This document shows positions 17,867-26,851 of a stretch of DNA of 64,000 nucleotides, one piece after another. This stretch comes from Evansella sp. AB-P1 (GTDB lineage Bacteria > Bacillota > Bacilli > Bacillales > Salisediminibacteriaceae). The stretch spans positions 186,001-250,000 of the forward strand of contig NZ_JARUKY010000003.1 of NCBI RefSeq assembly GCF_029688925.1, read 5' to 3'. Position numbers and translations under genes: made by a program. The notes under the pieces were generated by a model, which worked only from the letters and a program-made list of their open reading frames with translations, had not been told where the DNA came from and did no database searches. Each line of letters begins with the position of its first letter. Within the stretch, counting starts at the first letter, position 1.

Positions 17867-17900
17867 GTAGAGTGAAATTTTCATTTCCTCTACTTTTTAT
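17864..17900. terminator. Terminator of the EAL-PilZ operon
   Basis: The stem AGTAGAG / CTCTACT (17866-17872 with 17888-17894), followed by TTTTATTATT on the plus strand, lies between the convergent PilZ and HAD genes. Confidence 0.75.
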
Positions 17901-17944
17901 TATTAAAATACTTTCAACATCCTCATTTTATCGAGAGCTAGCAT

Positions 17945-18781
17945 TTATCGACTACTTATTTCACCAGGAAGAAAGGAATAAAACTCATTTCCTGAACACA
18001 ACAACTCTTCAAGTACATTCGCAACACCATCCTCATTGTTAGACGAGGTAACAAAATCTGCAGCAAGTTTTACTAGTTTTGGTGCGTTCCCCATTGCCAC
18101 ACCTAACCCAGCATACTTAATCATTTCTATGTCATTGTAATAGTTTCCAAACGCAATTGTTTGTGAAAGGTTAACACCGTAACGTTCACACAATATCTTT
18201 AATGCTCTTCCTTTATTAAAATGAAGTGGCATAATATCACTTCCTCTTTCTCCACCTCTTACTATTTGTAACGTAGGTGCCAACTTTTTAATAATACCAT
18301 TCAATTGATCTATAACTTTTTCTTCACCTAAAATAGATAATTTTAGAATTGGTTCGTTAATTTTTTTCACATTTCTAATCAACGTTAGCTTCACCCCGTT
18401 GAATTCCGAACAGTAATCTGTAGTTAACAGGTTTTCTTCTGCAATTAAATGCGTTGCTGTACTAACAAAGAACGGAATTCTCTCTCTTCGTAAAAAAGAT
18501 AGAACAAGTTCTACCTGATCTATATTAAACCCTTGCTCAACAACAACATTCTTTCCTATTGGTTCGTAGATTGTACCACCATTATGAGAAATTATTGGAT
18601 CCATTAAATGGAGATCCCTTCCGATTGTTTCGGATGTTAAAAGATGTCTGCCGGTGGCTAATACAACAAAAATACCGTTATTTTGTACGTCCTTAATCAC
18701 TTTCTTCGTTCTATCTGTTATTAATCCCTTTTCATTAAGTAATGTACCATCAATATCAATTGCAATTAATTTAGCCTCCAT
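17945..18781 (-). CDS. Cof-type HAD-superfamily phosphatase
   Basis: A 278-residue haloacid-dehalogenase-like hydrolase of the Cof (C2B cap) subfamily, which dephosphorylates sugar or nucleotide phosphates. Motif I IDIDGTLLN (nucleophile Asp), motif II VVLATGRH and a conserved Lys in FNKGRALKIL are present. Motif IV, usually GDxxND, reads FGNYYNDIEM, so the first metal-ligand Asp is Asn; the second Asp remains. This may lower Mg binding or activity. ATG 18781 is preceded by GGGGAGAGG. It is solitary and converges on the PilZ operon. The substrate cannot be predicted. Confidence 0.9.
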   Translation of the reverse strand: MEAKLIAIDIDGTLLNEKGLITDRTKKVIKDVQNNGIFVVLATGRHLLTSETIGRDLHLMDPIISHNGGTIYEPIGKNVVVEQGFNIDQVELVLSFLRRERIPFFVSTATHLIAEENLLTTDYCSEFNGVKLTLIRNVKKINEPILKLSILGEEKVIDQLNGIIKKLAPTLQIVRGGERGSDIMPLHFNKGRALKILCERYGVNLSQTIAFGNYYNDIEMIKYAGLGVAMGNAPKLVKLAADFVTSSNNEDGVANVLEELLCSGNEFYSFLPGEISSR

Positions 18782-18984
18782 ATTTCCTCTCCCCTAACAT
18801 TAGTTTCCAACGAATCCTATACAAATGATTGAAAGTTGAAATTTTATTCTCTCATTAACTAATTTAAAGTATTGAGGTAAATAACATATAAAGGAGACCT
18901 ATGTTTCTGTTTAAGAATGTAAAAGTAGTATTAATTTTATGAACAAAATAATTATGATTTGCCTAAACACAGATCTAAAAAGGT

Positions 18985-19017
18985 AAAAAAGGATCAAGCA
19001 ATAAATCGCTTGATCCT
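18985..19017 (-). terminator. Intrinsic terminator of ppc
   Basis: The perfect stem AGGATCAAGC / GCTTGATCCT (18990-18999 with 19008-19017) is followed on the minus strand by TTTTTTACC. Confidence 0.85.
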
Positions 19018-19068
19018 CAACTATCTATCGTGTATTAATTTGTTTAAGATTCCCCATTTTCTAAAGCA

Positions 19069-21822
19069 TCAACCTGTATTAACTAAACCGGCTGCAACGC
19101 CACTGATTGTTAATAAAACTTCTGTAAGTAGTTCTTCTGATTGTTCTCCATCCGCTTCACGCATTTTTTGAATCAAATCGATTTGTAAGAAGTTTAGAGG
19201 ATCTAAATATGGATTACGACGATAAACAGTCTCTTGAATATTTGGTGTATGGTCAAGAAGCTCGTCAGTACCTGTAATACTTAGTAAAACATCACGAGTA
19301 CGATTATATTCGTCTGAAATATCCTGGAAGATTCTTTCTCCAATATTTTTATCCTCTACTAAATTAACATACTCTTTTGCAGTTGTTAAATCTGCCTTCA
19401 TTAATGCCATTTGCAAGTTATTAATTGTTACCTCAAAAAACGGCCACTTCTCATACATTTCTTGTAATAACTTTAAATTTTCCCCACTCTTCAATGCAAA
19501 GGAGCTTAAACCTGTTCCTGCAGCATACCATGCTGGTAGCATTTGTCGACACTGTGTCCATGCAAATACCCATGGAATTGCTCGTAAGTCTTCAAATTTT
19601 TCACTACCTTTACGACTCATTGGACGAGAACCAATATTTAATGCCCCTAATTCTCTTAACGGCGTTGTCTGTCTAAAGTACGTTAAGAAATCCTCATCTC
19701 CAAATACAAGAGATTGATATTTTTTCAATGAATGGGTAGATATTTCTTCCATGGCTTCTTCCCAAGAAGCTTGACATGATTCACATTCTGCAGGACGTAA
19801 GCCCTTAGATTCAGCTTCGATTAATGCTGATGCTGCTTGCTCTAAATTACGGTAAGCAATATCTTCTAGTAGGTAACGAGACGATAACACTTCCCCTTGT
19901 TCAGTAATTTTTACACCGTCACCTAGGGTTTCTGGTGGTTGTGATAAGATACTTCGATTTAATGGTCCACCTCCACGTCCTAGTGAACCACCTCGTCCAT
20001 GGAAAAACTTTAGACGAATATCATATTCACTAGCCATACCGTGGATTTCTTGTTGTGCTTTATACAGCTTCCAATTTGCTGTTAGGGTTCCACCATCTTT
20101 ACTACCATCGGAATATCCGAGCATGATTTCTTGATGATTCCCTCGTTCAGCAATATGATTACGATAAATATCCATTTCAAATAACGTTCTCATAATTTCT
20201 GGACCAGCTACCAGGTCATCTACTGTTTCAAGAAGTGGTGCTACGTGAATGCCACTTTCTACTTTTCCATCAGCGTGCAAACGATAAATACCTGCTTCTT
20301 TAGCAAGTACTAGAACCTCAAGTAAATCACTAGGTGATTGAGTCATACTGATTAAATAAACTTCAATGGAACGACTTCCAAATTCGTCATGAGCATCCTT
20401 TATCATTTGGAATACTTTGAATATTTCTTGTGTTTCCTTAGAGTAATCCTCATTTAATAGCATGAGTGGTCTAGGATCTCCAAGAACATTATTTAAAATT
20501 TCTAGCTTTTCTTTTTCTGAAAGAGCACTATAGTCTTCGGTAATATTTACTACCTTTAGTATTTCAGCAATTGCCGCTTCATGCTCACCACTGTGGTTTC
20601 TTATATCCAGTGTTGCAAGGTGGAATCCAAAAAGCTTTACTTGGCGAATTAATTTCCTTAGTGTTTTTAACTTATGATTGGCAGTTTGGTGTTTTTCAGC
20701 GCTATCTCTAATAAGTAATAAATCATCTAGTAATTCCTCTGATTTCTGATAGCCAATATTTGATTTCCCCACGTTCCGTAAACGCTTTAGTATGACAGCA
20801 AATTTTCTACGGTATATATCCGTTTCCACTTGCCAGCCTTCCCCTTTTTGAATATACTGCTTTTCGTCCTGCTCAACTGACTTTATTAATTCATCAGAAA
20901 TAGTCACACGTGTTGTAGATTGACTGAACCGCTTCATTAAATCAATTATATTTTCTTCATATTTTTTTATGGCAAGCTTTCGTTGCATTTTTAATGTTTC
21001 CCAAGTAATCTCAGGAGTTACATTTGGATTACCGTCACGATCTCCACCTATCCATGATCCAAAGTGTATAAAATTTGGTATACTCCATTTATTCCCTGGG
21101 AAGTATTCATCTAATTCATCCTCTAATTCCTGATGAATATCTGGAAGCACATCAAATAATGTTTGATCGAAATAATAAAGACCATTTTTCACTTCATCTA
21201 TTACTGTAGGCTTTCGATAACGTAATTCATCTGTTTGCCATAATGCTGTTATTTCATTCGTTAAGCTTTCATCTAACAGCTTTTTTTCTTTTTTCGTAAG
21301 TATAGGGTTATCATACTCTTGCAAAATAGTTGAAATACGTTTTTGTATTTCCAACACTGTTCGCTTTGTAGCTTCTGTTGGATGAGCTGTGATGATTAAT
21401 TCCAACGATAAACCATCCATTAACTGTTGAATAACTTCATGAGAATAGTCATGACCTTTTAACGATACTACTGCACTTTCAATGGAAACAGGTTGTACAA
21501 TCGTATCGTCTTCAAGCTGATATTGTCGGCGGCGACGTATTCGATGGTTTTGCTCTGCTATATTAATTAAATGAAAATAAACAGAAAATGCCCGAATGAC
21601 ATGCTGACGTGTCGGTGATTCTAATTGATGAATCTCCTCTTTTAATTTTTCGTACAATTCCTTATCATGACCTCTTCGTAAATCTTTCGTCATTTCTCTT
21701 ATTTCTTCCACTTTGTTAAATAACGATACTCCCCCATGATGAACGAGAATTTCACCGAGAATATTTCCTAACTTTTTCACATCGTTCCTTAGAAGAGAAG
21801 TGTTGTCTACTACATTGATCAT
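19069..21822 (-). CDS. ppc: Phosphoenolpyruvate carboxylase
   Basis: A 917-residue bacterial-type PEPC that makes oxaloacetate from PEP and bicarbonate to refill the TCA cycle. Landmarks: LIITAHPTEATKRTV with the catalytic His, GSWIGGDRDGNPNVT, GYSDGSKDGG, the glycine-rich FHGRGGSLGRGGGP loop, QPPETLGDGVKITEQGEV, RELGALNIGSRP, RAIPWVFAWTQCR and the conserved C-terminal AAGLVNTG. Length and all motifs indicate an intact enzyme. ATG 21822 has AGGAGG seven bases upstream. It is monocistronic with its own terminator; a stem-loop occupies the mRNA leader (separate entry). Some Bacillaceae use pyruvate carboxylase instead; having PEPC is common among alkaliphiles. Confidence 0.97.
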   Translation of the reverse strand: MINVVDNTSLLRNDVKKLGNILGEILVHHGGVSLFNKVEEIREMTKDLRRGHDKELYEKLKEEIHQLESPTRQHVIRAFSVYFHLINIAEQNHRIRRRRQYQLEDDTIVQPVSIESAVVSLKGHDYSHEVIQQLMDGLSLELIITAHPTEATKRTVLEIQKRISTILQEYDNPILTKKEKKLLDESLTNEITALWQTDELRYRKPTVIDEVKNGLYYFDQTLFDVLPDIHQELEDELDEYFPGNKWSIPNFIHFGSWIGGDRDGNPNVTPEITWETLKMQRKLAIKKYEENIIDLMKRFSQSTTRVTISDELIKSVEQDEKQYIQKGEGWQVETDIYRRKFAVILKRLRNVGKSNIGYQKSEELLDDLLLIRDSAEKHQTANHKLKTLRKLIRQVKLFGFHLATLDIRNHSGEHEAAIAEILKVVNITEDYSALSEKEKLEILNNVLGDPRPLMLLNEDYSKETQEIFKVFQMIKDAHDEFGSRSIEVYLISMTQSPSDLLEVLVLAKEAGIYRLHADGKVESGIHVAPLLETVDDLVAGPEIMRTLFEMDIYRNHIAERGNHQEIMLGYSDGSKDGGTLTANWKLYKAQQEIHGMASEYDIRLKFFHGRGGSLGRGGGPLNRSILSQPPETLGDGVKITEQGEVLSSRYLLEDIAYRNLEQAASALIEAESKGLRPAECESCQASWEEAMEEISTHSLKKYQSLVFGDEDFLTYFRQTTPLRELGALNIGSRPMSRKGSEKFEDLRAIPWVFAWTQCRQMLPAWYAAGTGLSSFALKSGENLKLLQEMYEKWPFFEVTINNLQMALMKADLTTAKEYVNLVEDKNIGERIFQDISDEYNRTRDVLLSITGTDELLDHTPNIQETVYRRNPYLDPLNFLQIDLIQKMREADGEQSEELLTEVLLTISGVAAGLVNTG

Positions 21823-21850
21823 TAAATCATCCTCCTATTTTTTGGGTACC

Positions 21851-21898
21851 TGACCCTCGGCGCTGTTGAGGTTTAATGTAATACAGCGTTGTGGGTCA
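21851..21898 (-). promoter_or_regulatory. Long stem-loop in the ppc leader
   Basis: TGACCC ... GGGTCA and inner GCGCTGT ... ACAGCG arms make an imperfect 48-base hairpin starting about 25 bases upstream of the ppc start codon. It is not followed by a T-run, so it is not a simple terminator. It could control translation or stability, or be an operator. Function unknown. Confidence 0.45.
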
Positions 21899-22079
21899 AG
21901 CACTCAGTTAAAAGGGATTACTGTATACCCTTAACAACTAAATGTAAATTCCATACAAAGTAAGCTCATGTTAGATAATTCAACAAGTTATTGTTTTATA
22001 TTAACAAAAAGTAGCGAAAAAGACCAATTTATTATCTGATTATTTCGTATATATTGTCAATTTTTTCAAAATTTTTGGT

Positions 22080-22245
22080 TATTTTAGGATATTTTCATTG
22101 TGATAGTACCCTGAAAATACAACAATTTAGCAGTGAAGGGTGACAACTCCAGTGCGAGCATATGCTTCTCGGATGAACTTCTAGCTGAGTATTTTTATTC
22201 TCCATGGTGCAAATTCCACTTGCACGGCAGTCTATCCTAAAAATA
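22080..22245. repeat. Dispersed repeat, modules A and 'aggatagac'
   Basis: On the minus strand this reads TAGGATAGACTGCCGTGCAA, GTGGAATTTGCACCATGGAG, then CGAGAAGCATATGC and a segment related to repeat A. It matches elements at 43320-43560, 43820-44110 and 45690-45960. The rest of 21900-22500 is AT-rich with no gene seen. Confidence 0.65.
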
Positions 22246-22502
22246 GTTAACATTATATTGAGTAAAATAATCCAATAAAAGTTAAAGCTACTAATAAACA
22301 CCTTGTTGCACTCTAATCAACTTAAATAATGTCAACTTAATAAATTACACAATTATAATGAAGGAACTGGAAATTCAAATTATTTATGCACCTATATTAT
22401 AGAAGAAACTTGAAATCAAAACCATTTTTCACCCCAGTTTCTTCCTATTATATAGTACACTTATTTGGAGTATCAACTTTCATGATAATTAAATGAAAAG
22501 GA

Positions 22503-22531
22503 GAAAAGCTCCAAAATATTTAGAGCTTTTC
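22503..22531 (-). terminator. Terminator of the L-rhamnonate operon
   Basis: The stem GAAAAGCTC ... GAGCTTTTC lies 18 bases past the rhmD stop codon and is followed by TCCTTTTCATTT on the minus strand. Confidence 0.7.
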
Positions 22532-22548
22532 ATCCTTTATAATGACAC

Positions 22549-23742
22549 TTATAATTTAGATCCCTTTTTCACTTCTACTAAACCAGCTTCCCGATTGAGC
22601 TCCACCCCAAACCCTGGTGCATCTCCCACCTTCATTTTTCCATTCACCGGAATAGGTTCATCCTTCAGTAATGGGTAAAATTGAGGAACAACACTATCTG
22701 CCTCTGGGCTCATAACAATGTATTCTGTAAATGGACTATTTGTTTTCGTCGTCACGTAATGGGAGCTATACACCCCGCTTCCATGGGGAATAACTAACTT
22801 TCCGTAGCTTTCTGCTAAATTACCGATTTTAATCAGTTCGGTTAATCCTCCACACCACCCAACATCAGGTTGCAAAATATCAAGGTCACACATTTCTATT
22901 AACATTCGGAAGCCGTACCTCGTTGCTTCATGCTCTCCTCCCGTTACCATGATTTTATTGCCTGCTCGCTTCTTTAAATCACGATAACTCCAATAGTCAT
23001 CTGGATTAAAGCACTCTTCTACCCATTTAAAGCCTAAATTCTCTGATTTATCCATAAGCTTCTGAGCATAAGGAAGATCTAAAGACATCCAGCAATCCCA
23101 CATGAGCCAAAAATCATCTCCTACACGATTTCGCATTTCCTCGGCTTGTTCAATATTTTTTCTTAGCCCCTCTTCTCCATCTGCTGGACCATAGACTAAT
23201 GGAAGCTTTCCACCGATAAATCCCATTTCTTTTGCAAGATCTGGACGAGGTCCTGTGGCGTAAAAGACGAGTTCCTCTCTTACCTTACCACCAATCATTG
23301 CATAGACTGGTTCTTCCCTTAAACGACCTAATAAATCCCAGAGTGCTAAGTCAACTGCTGAAATAGCATTCATGACGATACCTTTTCTTCCATAGTACAT
23401 GGAACCACGATACATTTGATCCCACATTTTTTCTACATTTTCTACCGGTTGATCTACGATGAAACGATCGAGGTGATTCATAATGAGCCACGCTGCAGGA
23501 TATCCACCCGTTGAGATAGCAAAACCAACTTTCCCATTATCAGCTTCTACTTCAACAACAATTGTTTTCAATGCATTAATACCAAAACTTATCCTTGAAT
23601 CCTTATATTCAGGGTAAATACTCATAGGCGTGGAAATTTGCTTTACAATCCAATGTTCTTTTTCTTGATCGTGATAATCTCCGCCACCGCCCTCAACAAC
23701 ATATGCACGAATAGAAGCAATTTTTTGACCAGTTACCTTCAT
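22549..23742 (-). CDS. rhmD: L-rhamnonate dehydratase
   Basis: A 397-residue enzyme of the mandelate racemase/enolase superfamily that dehydrates L-rhamnonate to 2-keto-3-deoxy-L-rhamnonate. It follows E. coli RhmD closely from memory: GGGDYHDQ near the N-terminus, STPMS, SFGINALKTIVVEVEA, NAISAVDLALWDL, YATGPRPDLAKEMGFIGGK, DFWLMWDCWMSLD, LDILQPDVGWCGGLTEL, PHGSGVYSSH and PGFGVELNRE. Metal ligands are visible as the Asp of WDCW, the Glu of VEECF and the Glu of GGEH; the catalytic His is in PHGSG. It is last in an operon after the dehydrogenase (17-bp gap) and the FAH-type hydrolase, which gives the whole non-phosphorylated rhamnonate route. Good SD (GGAGAG) before ATG 23742. Confidence 0.92.
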   Translation of the reverse strand: MKVTGQKIASIRAYVVEGGGGDYHDQEKEHWIVKQISTPMSIYPEYKDSRISFGINALKTIVVEVEADNGKVGFAISTGGYPAAWLIMNHLDRFIVDQPVENVEKMWDQMYRGSMYYGRKGIVMNAISAVDLALWDLLGRLREEPVYAMIGGKVREELVFYATGPRPDLAKEMGFIGGKLPLVYGPADGEEGLRKNIEQAEEMRNRVGDDFWLMWDCWMSLDLPYAQKLMDKSENLGFKWVEECFNPDDYWSYRDLKKRAGNKIMVTGGEHEATRYGFRMLIEMCDLDILQPDVGWCGGLTELIKIGNLAESYGKLVIPHGSGVYSSHYVTTKTNSPFTEYIVMSPEADSVVPQFYPLLKDEPIPVNGKMKVGDAPGFGVELNREAGLVEVKKGSKL

Positions 23743-23759
23743 GACAACTCTCCTCTATA

Positions 23760-24779
23760 TTAAAGGGTTAGAAAAATTTTACTCTTTTCAATTTCTCCAT
23801 TTACTAATTCAGAAAAAGCTTGCTGCCCATTTTCCAGTGGACGAATTTCTGACCAGCCATCTCGATTGATTTTTCCCTCTTCTAGTAATTGAACAGCATC
23901 ATAAAAATCCTGTTTCGTATAACAAAATGATCCTAAAATCATAGTTTCACTTCGAATCTGTTGATTTATTGGAAGAGGGGTTTCATCAATACCTAACCCT
24001 ACATTCATAATAACTCCCCCTGGGTTAACAACATTCATTGCTTGAGATCGAGTAGGTAAAAATCCTGCAGCATCGATCACAACATCTACACCTTTCTCAC
24101 CTGTGATATTCTTGAGTTTATTATCTAAATCCTCCATTTTCGTATTAATAACATCATGAAAACCTACGTTTTGCACTGTTTTAAGTCTTTCGTCATTAAT
24201 ATCTACGATAATTACTTTATTTGCTCCTAATATTTGGGCTACAAAACCACTTAATAATCCAATAGCTCCAGCTCCATAAATTAGTACATTGGAAAAAGGA
24301 TGTAGTGTCATTGCACGTCGTACTGCTCGCAAACAGCATGCTAGTGGTTCTGCTAATGAGGCGGAAAAAGAATCTAGGTTTTCTGATACAACAACTACAG
24401 AAGAAGCAGGAACAGCTACATATTCTGCAAATGCACCTGAACGGTGAATACCTATTATTTTTCGTTCATCACAAAGGTTTTCTAAACCCCTTCTACATCG
24501 ATCACATGTACCGCAATTAAGTAATGGATTTACCACTACTTTGCTTCCGATCTCTATGGAGCTAACCTCTCTTCCTTTATCTACAATTCTTCCACAAAAT
24601 TCATGTCCCATTACAAGAGGTGGTACTCGTAAACTATTATGACCTAAATATCCTTCAATTTCTGATCCACAAATTCCTACAACATCTACTTGTATGATAA
24701 CTTCATTAGCTTGAACAACAGGCCGTTCCTGTTGTTCTACCTTCATTGTTTCTGCTCCTGTCCAGACAAGTGTTTTCAA
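23760..24779 (-). CDS. Zinc-dependent dehydrogenase, likely for keto-deoxy-rhamnonate
   Basis: A 339-residue medium-chain dehydrogenase. Catalytic zinc: Cys in GICGSEIEG and GHEFCGRI. Structural zinc: four Cys in NPLLNCGTCDRCRRGLENLC. A Rossmann loop (YGAGAIGLLSGF) and an acidic NAD-binding strand (VIIVDINDERL, favouring NAD+ over NADP+) follow. It lies between the FAH-type hydrolase and rhmD. In the known diketo-hydrolase pathway the dehydrogenase between these two enzymes oxidises 2-keto-3-deoxy-L-rhamnonate to the 2,4-diketo compound. That role is inferred from context; the characterised enzymes are often short-chain, so this could be an alternative family doing the same step. SD AAAAGGAGC precedes ATG 24779. 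Confidence 0.88.
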   Translation of the reverse strand: MKTLVWTGAETMKVEQQERPVVQANEVIIQVDVVGICGSEIEGYLGHNSLRVPPLVMGHEFCGRIVDKGREVSSIEIGSKVVVNPLLNCGTCDRCRRGLENLCDERKIIGIHRSGAFAEYVAVPASSVVVVSENLDSFSASLAEPLACCLRAVRRAMTLHPFSNVLIYGAGAIGLLSGFVAQILGANKVIIVDINDERLKTVQNVGFHDVINTKMEDLDNKLKNITGEKGVDVVIDAAGFLPTRSQAMNVVNPGGVIMNVGLGIDETPLPINQQIRSETMILGSFCYTKQDFYDAVQLLEEGKINRDGWSEIRPLENGQQAFSELVNGEIEKSKIFLTL

Positions 24780-24799
24780 AGTTAAATCAGCTCCTTTTA

Positions 24800-24814
24800 T
24801 TGGTAACGCTTTCT
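24800..24814. promoter_or_regulatory. cre-like CcpA site upstream of the dehydrogenase gene
   Basis: TTGGTAACGCTTTCT matches every fixed position of the cre consensus WTGNNANCGNWNNCW. It lies between the FAH and dehydrogenase genes, within the operon, suggesting glucose repression by roadblock or an internal promoter. Confidence 0.5.
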
Positions 24815-24828
24815 ATAATTATAATTAG

Positions 24829-24864
24829 GGGAGAGCTTATCTTTGAAATGAATAGATAAGCTCC
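24829..24864. other. Intergenic hairpin in the rhamnonate operon
   Basis: GGAGAGCTTATC pairs with GATAAGCTCC across a 13-base loop. There is no clear T-run on either strand. A similar but perfect hairpin lies at 26213-26247. It may protect or separate the two parts of the transcript. Confidence 0.5.
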
Positions 24865-24896
24865 GATAATAACAAAATTCAATTGAATGAATCAGT

Positions 24897-25793
24897 TTAC
24901 TTAATAGGGTTTTTCAAAGTACCGATATGTTCAATTTCAATAGTGCATATATCTCCACTTTTTAAAAATATTTTCGGTTCGCGGAAAACACCTACACCAT
25001 GTGGGGTTCCAGTTGCAACTACATCTCCAGGTTTAAAAGTAAAACCTTTTGATAGATATGATAGTATGTAAGGAATGTCAAAAATCATATGCTCAGTGTT
25101 TGAATCTTGGAGTGTTTCACCGTTAACATCTAGCTTTATTTTTACGTTTTGCGGGTTTTCTATTTCATCTTTTGTTACGATTGTAGGTCCTAATGGTGCA
25201 AATGTATCAAACGATTTCCCTCTCACCCATTGACCGTCAGCAAACTGAACATCTCGAGCACTAATATCATTCATGATCGTATATCCAAAAACATAATCGA
25301 AGGCTTCCTCAGCCTTAATATTCTTACCTTCCTTCCCAATAATCACAACTAACTCTGCTTCGTAATCCACTTGCTCCGATTCTTCAGGTAATTCAACGAG
25401 TTCGTCTGGACCAACAATACACGAAGGCCATTTTGAGAAAATAAGCGGTTTTTCCGGTGGCTCCACATTCTGTTCACGACAATGATCCATATAATTATTA
25501 CCTACACAAACAACTTTTCCTGGATTTGAAATTGGCGCTAATAGCTTAACGTCTTCTAGTTGGAACTCTACAGTTGTACGAATTGTATCGTTTTGATCAT
25601 AATAAGCTAGCAATTTTTCCACATATGTAAGGGATTCATCACGTTGTTCTATGAGTGACAACATGTCTTGAACATATTTAGCTGGCTCTCCTTCGTTATA
25701 CAAACTAGATAGTGCCTTAAGATTTATAACACTATCTTTCTTTAAAACTCCTAATAAAGGCTCCTCATTTACTTGAAACGTTACTAATTGCAT
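24897..25793 (-). CDS. FAH-family hydrolase, likely 2,4-diketo-3-deoxy-L-rhamnonate hydrolase
   Basis: A 298-residue fumarylacetoacetase-fold hydrolase. Visible: VVCVGNNYMDHC with the conserved His, KPLIFSKWPSCIVGP, VDYEAELVVIIGKEGKNI with metal-ligand Glu residues, GYTIMNDISARDVQ with the metal Asp, KSFDTFAPLGP and GDVVATGTPHGVGV. Such enzymes cleave C-C bonds of diketo acids. Next to RhmD and a dehydrogenase, the likely reaction is cleavage of 2,4-diketo-3-deoxy-L-rhamnonate to pyruvate and L-lactate. It is first in the operon, with a clear promoter at 25977-26005. The start is ATG 25793, with AGGGTGG upstream. The family call is secure; the substrate is inferred. Confidence 0.88.
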   Translation of the reverse strand: MQLVTFQVNEEPLLGVLKKDSVINLKALSSLYNEGEPAKYVQDMLSLIEQRDESLTYVEKLLAYYDQNDTIRTTVEFQLEDVKLLAPISNPGKVVCVGNNYMDHCREQNVEPPEKPLIFSKWPSCIVGPDELVELPEESEQVDYEAELVVIIGKEGKNIKAEEAFDYVFGYTIMNDISARDVQFADGQWVRGKSFDTFAPLGPTIVTKDEIENPQNVKIKLDVNGETLQDSNTEHMIFDIPYILSYLSKGFTFKPGDVVATGTPHGVGVFREPKIFLKSGDICTIEIEHIGTLKNPIK

Positions 25794-25976
25794 TTTTTAA
25801 CCACCCTTTCTATTTCTGCAAAATACATGTCAATTCTGTAGAACTTATAGTTTCCCAGTCCCTATATCCCGAATACTGGAATGCTATTCCTGTTTTATTC
25901 CATTGTCCCATATTACGGAATCATTTTCCTACATTACGGCAAAAATAAATTTTTACTATAAACAGTTCATAAAATA

Positions 25977-26018
25977 ATGTTAGATTACCATATTAATATT
26001 GTCAATAGTCTGAATAAT
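25977..26018 (-). promoter_or_regulatory. Promoter of the L-rhamnonate operon with shared upstream box
   Basis: On the minus strand, -35 TTGACA (26005-26000), 17-bp spacer, -10 TAACAT (25982-25977). The 21-bp box covering the -35 and its upstream flank (25998-26018) recurs exactly at 26818-26838 near the end of the IclR gene, suggesting an IclR operator. Confidence 0.75.
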
Positions 26019-26030
26019 ATAAAATTTACA

Positions 26031-26108
26031 CTCGTTCGTGCTGCTAATTCCGAATTATTTGAAGAAGTAGGTGTTAAATTATCTAAGTCTAAAAAATATT
26101 TACGATAA
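26031..26108 (+). pseudogene. Possible C-terminal gene remnant
   Basis: An open stretch reading ANSELFEEVGVKLSKSKKYL then Arg and TAA looks like a protein C-terminus, but no start codon or upstream domain exists. The 25794-26851 interval is otherwise non-coding AT-rich DNA with two promoters, a hairpin and no intact gene, which suggests gene loss here. Weak evidence. Confidence 0.2.
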
Positions 26109-26212
26109 TAAGTAAATAGGATCCTTGGTTTCCTAGTCTTAATAGAAAATGTAAGTATATACTATCAAACTATTCGTGTTAACATACTGTCTAAAAGTCC
26201 TATAAATAGGGG

Positions 26213-26247
26213 GGAGCCTATCTACTCACAGCAAGTAGATAGGCTCC
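26213..26247. other. Perfect 14-bp inverted repeat
   Basis: GGAGCCTATCTACT (26213-26226) and AGTAGATAGGCTCC (26234-26247) are exact complements with a seven-base loop. It is flanked by GGGG on the left and AAAAAA on the right, so it lacks a terminator T-run in either direction. Confidence 0.7.
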
Positions 26248-26796
26248 AAAAAATGTCAAAGATCCAAATTAATGAATCGGGATCACCTATTAAGGTTTTT
26301 CTTACTAATAAATGGCTCCAAATATATTAGATAAATATCTCCAAATTCCAAAAATATTGAATTTGTGAGATATACTTACTCAGAACATAATTTCTTTATA
26401 ACAATAAAAGATTGAAAGAGATTCCCTATATGTTTATTAAATTAAATTTTGCTCTTCTAATGGAGTTAATTTAGTCATCTCTTCTTTACGTAAATGAAAA
26501 TAAGAAAGGTTAATTCTTGTATTATGTTACCGCTTACAATTACAAGTTAATAGTACAACTACATTTTTAATCACCAATCTTGAATTATCACTTTAGTACC
26601 AATCATCCTCGTTCCGCATTATGGAATGACATCCCTATTATTCTCTTAAAATTTTGAACAGCAAGAATGCTATTCTAATTTTGCAATCTATATAAACACC
26701 TTTCCCCATATAGTGGGATGCATTTCCCACACAAGAATATTGGTAAACGTTTTCATTTATTACTAAGAAGATTTCGTAGAATCTCTTATAATTTAT

Positions 26797-26838
26797 ATTC
26801 TAGAATATCCTCTTATTATTGTCAATAGTCTGAATAAT
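26797..26838 (-). promoter_or_regulatory. Second promoter with the 21-bp box; no gene downstream
   Basis: On the minus strand, -35 TTGACA (26825-26820), 17-bp spacer, -10 TAGAAT (26802-26797). The 21-bp box 26818-26838 is identical to the one at the FAH promoter. It points into about 700 bp of non-coding DNA: a lost gene, a regulatory RNA or a very long leader. Confidence 0.6.
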
Positions 26839-26851
26839 TAAATTCGAAAAT

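Noticed and set aside
22095-22301. Minus-strand 68-codon frame
   Set aside because: It reads through the dispersed repeat at 22080-22245; no RBS.
26213-26247. Perfect inverted repeat as terminator
   Set aside because: No T-run follows on either strand in the proper direction.
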